From assembly GCF_963678635.1 (NCBI RefSeq), contig NC_087064.1, forward strand, positions 65,279,548 through 65,343,547: a stretch of 64,000 nucleotides of DNA. Direction: 5' to 3'. The stretch comes from Symsagittifera roscoffensis. Lineage: Eukaryota > Xenacoelomorpha > Acoela > Convolutidae. This document shows, piece by piece, positions 11,431 to 22,084 of the stretch. Position numbers and translations under genes: made by a program. The notes beneath the pieces were generated by a model. The model saw only the letters and a program-made list of their open reading frames with translations. It was not told the origin of the DNA and did not search any database. Position 1 is the stretch's first letter. Every line of letters starts with the position of its first letter.

Positions 11431-11559
11431 TTCTTAAAAGGTATGCAAGGGTATGTACCAAAACTTTTCAAAAAACTTAAAGTCAACTACTTTCCCCATT
11501 AAGACTAGAGAATTCTCATTTAGAAACTTAGAAGAAAAATGAATCATCGAACAGAAAAA

Positions 11560-11800
11560 AAAACATAGCCGACTGACAGCTGGAAAAGAGGATGAACGCA
11601 AGGAAAAAAAAACTTCTGATTTTCGAAGAAAAAAATCAATGTCCTTACAGCTCTTGGAATTAGGAAAACAGTTTAAGATGGACACAACTTTTTTAAAACG
11701 AACCCAATGAGAAAACTGGATCAATAGGTATAACTTTTATTTCGCTGGGAAATCTGATAATTAATTTCCATTTTCGAAAATAGATGTCGATCATGTTTTT
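11560..11800. repeat. Dispersed repeat R1, third copy
   Basis: Shares the GACAGCTGGAAAAGAG start and the AGATGTCGATCATGTTTTT end with the copies at 1690 and 7490. Confidence 0.55.
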
Positions 11801-12009
11801 CGTGACCTTTACACTTTTGCTGTTAGATAGTGGAGTTTGCCTTTATTTTAACTAAAGAAGTGAAGTGAACTGAAAAAGAAATCAAAAGTAAAACCGCGAA
11901 AAATCAGAATTGAGCGTGAACAATTTTTAATAGAACTTTTTCCTGAAAAAAAATCACCAACACATATAGAAGAACACATCTAAAAGAACTAATCCGACAC
12001 AAATGAAAA

Positions 12010-12215
12010 AAACAAGGTCCCAGCCGGATTTGAACGACGAGCCTTTGTCGTCTCAAGCAGGTGTGCCATCTCTGCGCCAGATGGTTGATTGATTTTGAAT
12101 TCATTATGAAGCAAGTTAAAACACGTGTAAAATTTAGTGCAAAAGCGTGAGAACAAAGTTATTCACGGGAAAAAATCTTGTAGCCCGTTGCAACACCCTA
12201 GCTATTTGCAAGGTA
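12010..12215 (-). repeat. tRNA-derived SINE-like repeat, copy a
   Basis: Read on the minus strand, the first ~75 bases (12010-12085) resemble a tRNA: an A-box-like TGGCGCAGAGATGGCA and a B-box-like GTTCAAATCC ending TGGGACC. The acceptor and T stems do not pair properly, so it is not a functional tRNA gene. A second copy of the whole ~205-bp block lies at 12486-12695. Confidence 0.55.
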
Positions 12216-12229
12216 ACAAGAAATTCCGG

Positions 12230-12485
12230 CCAAAAAAGACGTTTTTAGGCACTTTTTGCATAATTTTGACCAAAAAAAAATCGCGTTTATTCGGCGCGCG
12301 CTCCCCCCTCAAAAATTGGTGAATGTTGGCGCCAAAGGCACCTTTAGAAAATTTTTAGGGTACCACGCTAAAAATAGAGATCTCAAAATAGTACAAAGAA
12401 GGGACCCTTTGGGTCGGCAGGGGCTCGAATCCTTGAGGAAGGGGGGCGTCCGCAACCCCCTCCTAAATCCGCTAAATGAAAAATA
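12230..12485 (-). repeat. GC-rich dispersed repeat G1, minus orientation
   Basis: The reverse complement matches 17700-17930 over long stretches: the GGGGG-rich start, AAAGGGTCCC, CCCTAAAAATTTTCTAAA, a GGCGCCAA block and GAGCGCGC. It separates the two SINE-like copies and may have inserted between them. Confidence 0.65.
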
Positions 12486-12695
12486 AAAGGTCCCAGCCGG
12501 ATTTGAACGACAGGCCTTTGTCGTCTCAAGCAGGTGTGCTACCTCTGCGCCAGATGGTTGATTGATTTTGAATTTATTATGAAACACTTCAAAACACGTG
12601 TAAAATTTAGTGCAAAATCGTGAGAACAAAGTTCTTCAAGGGAAAAAATCTTGCACCCCGTTGCAAAACCCTAGCTTATTGCAAGGGTAACAAGA
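12486..12695 (-). repeat. tRNA-derived SINE-like repeat, copy b
   Basis: Near-identical to 12010-12215. The tRNA-like head on the minus strand has TGGCGCAGAGGTAGCA and GTTCAAATCC. As with copy a, stem pairing is broken. Confidence 0.55.
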
Positions 12696-12840
12696 AAATC
12701 TATCATAACTAAGAGCTTACAACGTTCATTCACAGTATCTAACTGAAATACCCTTTTGAAGAAGTTTCGAGACACAATTTTTCAGTCAGACTTTTTGTCT
12801 TTAATGAACGATACGTGGTATGTTCATTTGTATAAACTGC

Positions 12841-15800
12841 TCACTTAGAGGCTCCTAATTTCTTTGCAATGGCATCAGCATGTGGATCCGGCTTCAATGG
12901 CAGCACTCGTTTGCTATCAATGGGCTCTTCATCCTAAAAACAATCAAATAATCTATTCTCTGAAGATATAATAACAGCACTCATGCATCTCTTTTTCATT
13001 GTACATCAAGTCCCAGTTATATAATCTAATCAACAACTGTTCTAAAAACTAAACATGGATTTAAAATCACCGTGTTCTGGAAAACACATAGCTATTCGCA
13101 ATTTCTAGCAAAAAAAAAACTTGATTGAACTAACGGCGTGAGCCTCATAGTGCTTCACAATCTCGTCCAGTTCTCGCAGTATCTCAATGTAAGGTATATA
13201 GTCAACCGGCTCAGTGTCTTCCAAACTGACAGCCAGTGACTTCTGGTGTGCGTCGTTGTTATGAGTCAGCAGCTTAGTTCGATCCTCGTTGGCTTCCGAA
13301 ATTAGTTTGCACATGGACGCATTTTTAGTCTTAGTCTCGTACATTTGAGCACTTCTTTCCAAATTTGGTAGGGATGGATCAACAGCAGTGACAGCATGCT
13401 TTTTCTACAAAAAAATACCACAATACAATGATAAGCTGGAAATAATTTTGAATTCATCAATAATCTTCGAATAAAGTGACAATTGTTCGAAAGCCGCAAT
13501 TCGAGGTACTTTGAAAACTGACGATACGAAACATCTGCTAATTCGGACCAGATGACAATAAAGACGTCTCTACTCTAGTTCGGAATTTAAAATCAACATG
13601 CCAAATTCATTTTGCACTATTCCGCAAAGAATGCGAGTTGTTGCATTCCATTTTAATTTAAAATTTAAAGCTGCGAAAACGACGACTGACGATCAGTACA
13701 GTATTGCACTTTTTTCTCGGTTCTGCTGCAACAAAATAAGAAATTTTACATTAAATCTGCAATTTTGAACGTCTGTGCAATCTATTTCTCCAGAAGCCGG
13801 AAGTCGAAACCTTACGTACAAACTTTTGACAAAAACTACGATAGTAAACTGTCGCAAACTTAATGGATACTGCTTTCATTGAGCAAAAATTACTTGGACG
13901 TACCAAACGATTAAATCTATGAACTAAGAATCAAATTGAACAAGGATAGCAAGTTGCTGTGCAAGTAAAGTAGCAAGCAAGTAAGTAAAGTATGTTCTGA
14001 CCACATTCATAAAAAAACTACGTATAAGTTTTTTCTTTTTTTCTTCTTTCATTAGTTTCCATTTTGTGCCCAATGAGATGAAAAAACTTAACAAACGCGT
14101 ATAAAGTTAGAAAACTAGACATAATCGTACACATTTGTCTAAAACAATATGCAAAAAACTTTTAAAAAAATCAAGTAAACTTTTTGGCCTAAGAAACAAG
14201 CGCTGAATGAAGATTCACAAAAAAGGTTTTATTTTTTAAATAATATCAAGTTTTCTTAGCCTAAACGACCAATTTTCAAAGAAAAAACGTTACTCGATCG
14301 CGTTGTCCCCTCAATTTAGATTAAGAGTTGAAAGTTTCCAACCAGTTCTTAATGAAACTTAATAAACAATTTTTCAAAAAAAAACTTTGATGCTTGAATC
14401 ACGACTGAAGGGCTTTAGTATGATATATCACTCGACCAAACCTGATGACTGATTGTGGTACCTAACTTTGCGTGGAAAACGATGAAAAATACTGAAAACA
14501 AGGTTCCTCCCCATTTGTAATGGTCCGATGACAACGTTAAACTAAAAAATGATTGCAGAGACATTGCGACTGTGAACAGTCAAGTTAATTATGCATATTA
14601 CGCAGCTCGCTTTTTTAACAGATGGAATCTGAGTTTTGCAATTCATGTGATACAACACAAACATTGCTCTGCAAGATAGCGGAGAGATAAGACGTAACCC
14701 ACTGAATCAAAAGTACATATTTTATAAGAAGACGAACTTCAGCTACAAAATTTTCAAACGATTGTCTCGAATGATCTTGACTGACAGGCAATTATGCCAA
14801 GAAACACAATGCCAAAGTTAAATAGGAATTCAGAAAATTTGCCTATCGAGTATTAGGCCCACAACACTTGGGTAGACATCGTTGAGCCAAAAAAAAAAGT
14901 TGAAAAAAAACTCGATACTAAAAGTTTTGTCTCATCTCTCCTGAAACACACAAAAACATAAAATCTAGTTTGTTTTGGTCGTTACAACGGGCAAAAAAAA
15001 GATGAATAACCGATGAAAGACAAGCCGAAGTTTCCAAGTGACATTTCAGTAAGAAATTATGAAAAATCAAATTTGAATTAAATTCAAAACATAGAACGTC
15101 TTTTAATTACATGTGTATATCAGATGAAAAACCGATGCTTTGGAAACTAAGCCGACAAAAAATACAGAAAAAAGCCAGATGGTCCACAATTCAAGTATTC
15201 CCGGAAAAATTATATTTTGAATCATATCAGAAAAGGTCAGGTCGACACTTTTTCGAGCATCCTTGAAGACAACCGTATGTTTTTATTTCTGATTTTTTTG
15301 TTTTGAAGTTTTTTGTTGAATCATTATTAGATTTAAATCACGTTTTCTTTCTTTAGTGCTACATGGCTCCCATGTATGGTCCCCTTCCCTTACTAGTTTA
15401 AAGAAACTAGAAAAATTCCCGCCGAAAGTAGTTCGTTGGATTTCTAACAAACAAGACTATGCTTCAGCCTTGAGAAACCTTCGATTAGCGCCGATCAGAT
15501 TCCAGGTAATTAAAGCTGACATGGTCCTTCGTTAGAAGCGAGATCATCAACAATCGGATTTTTCAACATTCCATGCACTAAGACGTTCAGTTCCGATAGC
15601 AACTACAATGTGAGGGCTACAAAATGTGCAAAAGAGCTTATGTATCAGCACAAAATCAGATTTGACGTGTTTTTGCATAAGCTGAAATCGGATCTGAACA
15701 ATTTTCTATTTGCTAAACTTTCAACATTTAACAGACTTTTTGTGTTCGTATTTTGTCAAATGCTTTTGTAAAAATTGCTGCTCTTAAATTTCTGTCCACC

Positions 15801-16884
15801 GTTTTTTATGTTCTTTCATTTCTGTTTCTACAAATTGGAATTAAGTCTTTTTTTCTTCTTCTTCTTCTAAGTCCCTATTTAATTGTCTCTAACCATATTC
15901 CTTGTTTCAAATAAACTTTTAAATTAAACTAATGGAAATTTAACAAGAGGTTTGAACTAACTATTTATAATAGCAGCAAGCACATCAGTAGTTGCAATTA
16001 CAACAAGCAGCACGGGAAAAGAAGCCTAGTTCCCGATTGCAAGACACCAGTTTCCAATTCTTAGCTCTGTTACTCAAAATTTGAACGCAAAGAACTTACA
16101 TGATGACGTTGAGAGTATGGCTTGAACAGATGTAGCGGTTGCTTCTCTTCTCTTTTGGATTCTTCCACGTACGCTTCAAACGCTTTCTGAAAGAACAATT
16201 GGACTCTTAATCACTTCCACAAGCCCCCCCCCCCCCTCAATCAATCGAAATTTGAATTTTAATTTTAAAAAACAATTTTAACGTTGCAACAAAATTTGCA
16301 TGGTGAACGACACAAGTAACCTCGAAGCAGGCTACGGTTTGCTTATTCGGAAATAGTTTTGAAGAGCAGACAACAATAGTTTGTTTGACTTACAGCAGTT
16401 TCGTGTGAGATGACCCTGTTGCCTAGATTCTCCACTCCCTTGTTGGACTCTGTCCTCATCTTCCGCCACATCTGTCGACCGCCCACTGAGAAAAAACAGA
16501 ACAAAAATAGGGTTATAATTGTAGCGGATGTAGGATTCATCTCAACTCTTAAGTGAAACTAAAATTTGAACTGTCTAGAAGACCGGGTTCGCTTTACACG
16601 TGGGATTTTTAAGCGGTAACACGTGAAAAACATTTTGCAATTATACTAAAATAATTATTCTTGTCTTTATTTTCCGCTCGCAAGGGTCTTATCTAACATA
16701 AAAAATCACTTGATCTCGCTAAAAAACTATCCAAATTCAAAAAATAATTCGAATTATGACAACTTAACACTACTCACTGCGATCGGCCGCCGCCTTCTTC
16801 AAGTCCACTCTGGGCTTGTCCTTCATCCTGATGGCAGGTGCGTGTGGGTTGATGTAGTAGTTGGCCAGAAAGGGACCAAATGTC
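12841..16884 (-). CDS. Spliced host gene, charged protein, 5 exons seen (3' complete)
   Basis: Five exons on the minus strand join in frame: 16778-16884, 16394-16485, 16100-16186, 13135-13404 and 12841-12933 (stop TGA at 12841). All introns have GT/AG borders and compatible phases (1, 0, 0, 0). They encode 215 residues. The first exon needs an upstream exon ending in phase 2, so the 5' end is missing. The protein is hydrophilic and rich in Lys, Arg and Glu, with a Pro/Tyr-containing start (FLANYYINPHAP) and a helical middle (YIEILRELDEIVKHYEAHA). It has no signal peptide or membrane helix. I do not recognise the family. The style resembles small axonemal or cytoskeletal proteins, but that is only an impression. 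The gene at 22085-28471 lies upstream on the same strand. Confidence 0.75.
13937..14530. mobile_element. MITE-like element M1, second copy
   Basis: The GGATAGCAAGTTGCTGTGCAAG left block, a GTTCTGACCA variant of the inverted motif, the GAATCACGACTGAAGGGCTT core and an ATGGTCCGAT right block follow the same order as at 8565-8827, with more divergence. Confidence 0.45.
15335..15770 (+). pseudogene. Dead non-LTR reverse transcriptase, C-terminal fragment
   Basis: A frame reading LHGSHVWSPSLTSLKKLEKF, followed by VVRWISNKQDYASALRNLRL and a stop soon after, matches the region beyond the polymerase core of Jockey/CR1-type reverse transcriptases (GSPVW, LE-VQ, RW, YE-RL-L). A later piece (KIRFDVFLHKLKSDLNNFL) fits the extreme C-terminus. 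It has stops and no catalytic motifs. It sits in sense on the plus strand, inside an intron of a minus-strand gene. Confidence 0.6.
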
Positions 16885-17690
16885 CTGTAACACAAGATGA
16901 TAGTTGAAAACATATCAGTAACACAACGATGTTAGACAGGCGGATTGAGAGGAGAGAGGGGAGTTCGTAGGTAAAATATCATAACATCCATTTTTGGCCA
17001 TCTTATCCTAAATTTTTCTTAAAGAGCATTAGTTGACCACAACACGGTAAAAAGCTAACACTTAGGGAGACTACAAAAAACTGCAATTTTTGCGTTTCAT
17101 TTAATTTTTTTTGAAATGGCATCCAATCCCCCTTGTGGAAACTCTAGATCCACCCATGCAACTCCATTTTTCCAACTTTCGACTACAATTCTCAATAACT
17201 TTCATTTCTTGAATAAATACTACAATAAATTTGTCAACATTATCAATCAATCGAAGGGGCGGAGAAAATACAACATTCTTGAATGCTAAAACCACTCGTT
17301 TTATATAAATTTGTTATAACTGACAGTGTTTTCCCCTTTTAAGATATCTCAATGAAACTCATGTATAATCTATGATGTACGCATAGACAACCCTTTCTTC
17401 ACCACTTTACTTTATGTTAAGTATGGGATGGCACTGGAAGAATTAAATCATTCATTCAAAGTATCTAAAGTTACTTACAAATTATTCGCAGTAAGGGCAA
17501 ACTTGCTCTTTAATTGGTCAAAAAATACTTATAATCTAACTGCGATAACAATGTGTTAACCGTAAAGAGTATTGCTAAAACTATTGTCTTAATTAGAGTT
17601 GCAAAAAAATGGACACAGACGGAATTGATCGAACACAGCAGCTGAACTACTCCAGGGCATTTTTGCATGCAATAGATTTTATTTTACAGC
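16885..17690. other. Probable 5' intron of the 12841-16884 gene
   Basis: No exon could be identified. The upstream exon of that gene must lie at higher coordinates. Confidence 0.4.
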
Positions 17691-17699
17691 AGGAGCAGA

Positions 17700-18060
17700 T
17701 TAAGGGGGGGGGGCTGCGGGCGTCCACCTACAAGGAGTCGCACCCTCATCAACCAAAGGGTCCCCCTTTGGTATTATTTTATGACATCCATTTTGGGCCA
17801 AACAACCCTAAAAATTTTCTAAAAGCGCCTCAGGCGCCAATATATACTACTTTTGGCGGGGAGAGCGCGCTGAAAAAACGCAATTTTTTGGTCAAAATTT
17901 TCAAAAAAGTGCCCAAAAAGACCTTTTTTTTTCAAAAATTTGCCAGCGGCGCAAGTTTTGGTCAAATAGGGTTTTATAGAGCTTGGGGGAGCGCTCGGAA
18001 AATCAATTTGATCGACCTAAAAAAAGTCAACAAACTTTGATTTTTTTTAAAAATCAGTGC
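17700..18060 (+). repeat. GC-rich dispersed repeat G1, plus orientation
   Basis: Inverted relative of 12230-12485. Its 3' part (GGGGGAGCGCTCGGAAAATC followed by AATTTGATCGACCTAAAAA) is also clearly related to the 241-bp satellite at 33045-38750. A 143-codon plus-strand frame spans it (17609-18040) but has no recognisable domain. Confidence 0.65.
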
Positions 18061-18808
18061 CTTTTGCGTCGAGAAAATCCTAGATTCGTCCCTGTTCTAC
18101 AGACAAAACTATGATTCGAAGTGTTCTGACCATCTAAGAGTGCAAGCAAAACTTGTTGAAAGTAGCTTTTAATTAATTCTGATTGTTCCAATCAACTAAT
18201 CGATTTTGGCTCTTTACAACTCCCCCATTTGAACTCTTAACTTCGAAAGCAAATTATACTTTGACATTTTGCAATGAAGTTGTGCCCCGTAAATCGTAAT
18301 TAAAATACTATAAGTTGTTTTCAGAGCTTGAATCGATTTGCAAAAAGTTTTCTTAAGCTCATGTAAAAATTAATAAGCAATAAAACTTTCAATTACCTTA
18401 GGTTTTTATATAGCTTGAACCCATTGAAGAAGAAATAAAGTTTTCCCAGCACGCTACTGAGCAATAAAGCTTTGAATCTTTTCAAGTTGTTTTCATAGCT
18501 TAAATCGAATCGCAAAAAAAAATCAAGCAACCTAATGAGCTAGAATATTGATGAGCATTAAAAGAAATATCGGGTTTTTTTCAATCGCATGATTCGAATC
18601 GTAAAACTTTGAAGGTTTCAAGCACACTATTCTTTGTTTCCAGAGCTTGAATTAACTTGCAAAAAGATAGTTTTATCAACCTATTGAGCCATTAACTTTG
18701 AAATATTTCATGTTGTTTCATAGAGTGAATCAGTTAGCAAAAAAGTGAATCAGTTCGTAAACGTTTTTTTATGCACACTAACAAAATTTTGACTGTTTTG
18801 CGACAAAA
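18061..18808. other. AT-rich DNA without a visible gene
   Basis: Several loosely repeated phrases containing AGCTTGAATC and GAGCAATAAAG occur, suggesting an eroded tandem repeat. Nothing else was seen before the MULE. Confidence 0.35.
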
Positions 18809-18816
18809 GGCAGATA

Positions 18817-18930
18817 GGTGCCAGGACAATCTACCCTATTCCAAAATTCCAAACTACCCTATACCATTCTACCCTATGCCATTATACCATACATACCAAT
18901 CTACCCTATACTAATCTGCCCTATATACCA
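18817..18930. repeat. Left terminal inverted repeat of the MULE
   Basis: Built of tandem variants of CTACCCTATACCATT, the mirror image of 21215-21328. The subterminal short repeats could be transposase binding sites. Confidence 0.8.
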
Positions 18931-19200
18931 TAATGAGGTCCCATAATGTAATCTTTCAAAGTCCTAATTAGATTCGGAAAGAAACAGCACGTGTTAATTC
19001 ATTTGAGTCTAAATTTTTCAACTAAATTTGAGTCTTTCACTTAAGGAAATTGTTCTAAAGACTAAATCGCAATTAGAGCCTCAAAATCTGAAACTTGTCT
19101 CAATTAACAAGTTTTAATCCCCAATTTTCAAAATCACGAACAAAAATGAAATCAAAACTACGTCATTATATCAATTTTCCTTGGAATAGCATTTACCAAA

Positions 19201-20629
19201 ATGAGTCAAATTTCTTGGGGTCTATCCCAACAGAATCGGAGAACGCTTGTAATCGGTGGCCACGAGTTTACGAAAAAACAGGAAACAAAGAATGGAAACA
19301 TTCACTGGAAGTTTTCAAGATGGGGGTCCCATAAATGCAAAATGACAGCAAAAACCCGAGAAAACGATCTTATTTCCTCTAGAAATGAGCACACGCACGA
19401 ATTATTTCCTGGTCGTTCGGATGCAAGGCTTCTCGTGCAGAAAATGAAACAGGACACAAAAATTCAGCAAGTACCAGTCAATAGCATAATTATAGCAAAC
19501 GGCCTGCAGTATGTCTCCGAAGAAAAAGCAGTTCAATAGCTCTTTCTTGCCGGTCGGTGATTAATCGGGCCCTCAATCGACAGAAGGTAAAAGATAGACC
19601 CACATTGCCTCCAATTGTCGACACACATTTTGAAGTGCCAAAGCAACACGAGGATTGTTGCGTCTTCGATAGCGGCATTGAAGATCCAGAAAGGGTGCTG
19701 ATTTTTGGAGATCGGGACAACATCCAGAGTTTGATATTACATCGAGATGTTTGGCTGTGTGATGGAACGTTCAAAGTTTGCCCGATTCAATTTTATCAAC
19801 TTTATACCATCTACATTCAACTCGCTGGATTTTGCCCCCCCCCTGCATTTATGCACTGTTGCCCAACAAAACAGAACACACTTACAAAAAGCTACTGAAG
19901 GGGTTATCAGCCATCACCGAAAACACCGAGCCTCACTGCATTCTCCTCGATTTTGAACGTGCAGCACTGAACGCTTTCGCTAGTCATCATACCGGAGCGT
20001 TGCTGAAAGGCTGCTATTTTCATTTATGTCAAGCGTTCAACCGGAAGATAAACGAAGTGGGCCTAAAGCGACTGTACGAAACTAATCACGATCTTGATTT
20101 GTCATTGCGCTTAATTCCAGCTCTAAGTTTTATACCAGTTGAAACGGTCAATGCTGCTTTTGACTTGGTTATTGAAAAAATCGAAAACGTGTCGGACAAA
20201 TTTGATCTTGACGAAAACATCACTGAAAAACTTGATGAGGTAGCCTCATACTTCCAGCGCATTTACATCAAAGGCGAAACCATCGGAAGGAACTCTCGCG
20301 AACCTCTCTTTCCTGTAAACCTTTGGCATCATTCGGAAGAAGCAGCTGCTGGGTTAATAAGGACAACAAATGCTGTAGAAGGCTGGCATCTTGGCGTTGC
20401 TATTCTCTTTACAGGAAACCACCCATCCGTTCACACCTTTCTGGAACAAATCAAACTGGATGCTGCCAATCAGAAATTCAATATAATGAAACCAATGGGA
20501 GGAAACAGCAACCCCAGTGGAAAGAAGTACAGGGAATTGAATGAGAAAGTGAAAAACATTTGCAACAATTTTAACAAAGATTCTATTTTAACATATTTGT
20601 ATTCTCTCGCGCAATTAAGTTATTCCTAA
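19201..20629 (+). pseudogene. FLYWCH-MULE transposase, frameshifted
   Basis: Three frames join to one protein: 19201-19539 (frame 1), about 19557-19840 (frame 3) and about 19850-20629 (frame 2). The N-terminal part has a FLYWCH-like zinc finger: GGHEF, a degraded W-x-C (HWKF), HKCKM and NEHTHE. The MULE catalytic triad is complete: Asp in VWLCDGTFKV, Asp in CILLDFERA and Glu in TTNAVEGWHLGV, with a C-x2-H motif (GCYFHLC) between the last two. The second frameshift lies in a run of ten C at about 19837-19846, so one base of slippage explains it. The first is near 19535-19555. With two shifts this copy is unlikely to make active enzyme. Confidence 0.85.
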
Positions 20630-21214
20630 TTCTGTTTATTTGATCAATTTTCGTGAATTTTTCAAAAATTTAAATTAAATTTTTTTAAGAAATACACTTT
20701 TTGAGGTTCCCGTGGCCGTAGAGGGCTGAAATTTTGGGAGGTAATAGAGGCCAATATCAAAAGAAATTTACCTTCTCCCTCACCCCGCCCCCCAGTACCA
20801 CCTTGGCCTGGTACTGGGGGTCTACCCCTCCTCCTTTTGCGATCAACTAGTCAAACCCTCAGTAACTTTCGAATTTCATTCAAAATTTGTCTTCTTGGTG
20901 ATTTGATCTTTCGAACTTTTGATTTTCAAACACATGCATTATCCGCTAAGCTATGTCGACTTGATGTGATATGACTTTTGTTTGTTTAAGAAATAGCCGC
21001 AACGCATTTCTATAGCAACATTGGATTAAAATTTCTGTTCGTTCATGCTTTGAACTCATTTCCATTTTGAACAAGCAAGTTTTACGTTGCTTTGATATTT
21101 TGTTCACGTGCGTCAATTATTCTTCGATCATAATTAATGGTTCTATGATTTGTTCTGAAATACACTGTTTCGGATTCTTCAAGAGGATGGGGTAAGTTTC
21201 ATTTGCTTTAATTA
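20630..21214. other. 3' non-coding part of the MULE
   Basis: Lies between the transposase stop and the right inverted repeat. It contains a C-rich tract with an inverted repeat near 20790-20830 (CAGTACCA and TGGTACTG), which could form a hairpin. Confidence 0.5.
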
Positions 21215-21328
21215 TAGGGTAGAATGGTATAGGGTAGATTGGTAGAGGGTAGATTGGTATGTAGGATAGAATAGTATAGGGTAGATTAGCACAGGGTAGC
21301 TTGGAATAGGGTAGAATGTCATGGAACC
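21215..21328. repeat. Right terminal inverted repeat of the MULE
   Basis: Reverse complement of 18817-18930, made of variants of TATAGGGTAGAATGG. The flanking octamer GGCAGATG follows at 21329. Confidence 0.8.
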
Positions 21329-21449
21329 GGCAGATGGGTTGTTGATTTTAATTGGCTCATAGAAATTAAAACATCCACGAAAAAATCTGAAGTTGACGAA
21401 AAAAAGTGGTTCTCAAATGTTAATCTCGTCTCAAGTGTTGACTTTTCAA

Positions 21450-21725
21450 AAAACAGAGCCAATTGACAGTTGCAGGGGTCAATAAATGCAAAACAAAAAA
21501 CACTGAAACGTTTTTTGAAAAAATTTCGGCTTTCGAACTTTGAAGAAAAATATATGGCTTTAAGGCTTCTTGAATTTCAATAACAATTTCTGACTGACTT
21601 TATTGAAAAAATTGAAACAATTTGAGAAAACTGTACTAATACGTTATCTTGTTACATCGTTTCAAAATCTAAAAAATAATCAACTTACTTTACTAGAAGT
21701 CGATCACGTTTTTCGTGGTATTTAC
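21450..21725. repeat. Dispersed repeat R1, fourth copy
   Basis: Starts near TGACAGTTGCAGGGGTC and ends at AGAAGTCGATCACGTTTTTC, collinear with 1690-1990. Confidence 0.55.
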
Positions 21726-22084
21726 ACTTTTGCTGTTCGATAGTGGAGTTTGCCTTTCCTTTAACAAAAAAAAAAGAACTGAACAAAAATCAAATCGCGA
21801 AAAATCTAAGTTGAGCAAGAACACATTTAGACTTTTCCTGAATAAAAGGGAAAAAGACACGCTGTATTTAAGTGTCTTGACTTCGTTCATTGATACTTAG
21901 AAAAACGATTACAACATTTCAGATTGAGAATATTCTTAGCGAACGTACTAAAAATAATTGATTAAACAATGCGCTTGATAGAAAGTTAAAACATTGCGTC
22001 TATAGCGCATTATATTTAATATATAGGATTCTGAACATATTTATTTGTTCTCCATGCGATATAAAAGTTCAAAAGAGCTTCAAA

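Larger units (their letters stand above)
13405..16099 (-). other. Intron of the 12841-16884 gene, carrying repeats
   Basis: The intron between exons 3 and 4 is about 2.7 kb and holds a MITE-like M1 copy and a dead non-LTR reverse transcriptase, both listed separately. The rest is AT-rich. Confidence 0.6.
18817..21328 (+). mobile_element. MULE DNA transposon with long terminal inverted repeats
   Basis: The left end (18817-18930) is made of short CTACCCTATA-type phrases. The right end (about 21215-21328) is their reverse complement in the same order, giving inverted repeats of about 110 bp. The ends read GGTGCCAGGACAATCTACCC on the left and, inverted, GGTTCCATGACATTCTACCC on the right. The flanking octamers GGCAGATA (18809-18816) and GGCAGATG (21329-21336) differ by one base and fit the 8-10 bp target duplications of MULEs. 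The element encloses a FLYWCH-MULE transposase. It lies between the two minus-strand host genes. Confidence 0.85.

Noticed and set aside
17609-18040. 143-codon plus-strand ORF
   Set aside because: Spans the dispersed G1 repeat and has no recognisable domain; its relative at 12230-12485 does not preserve the frame.
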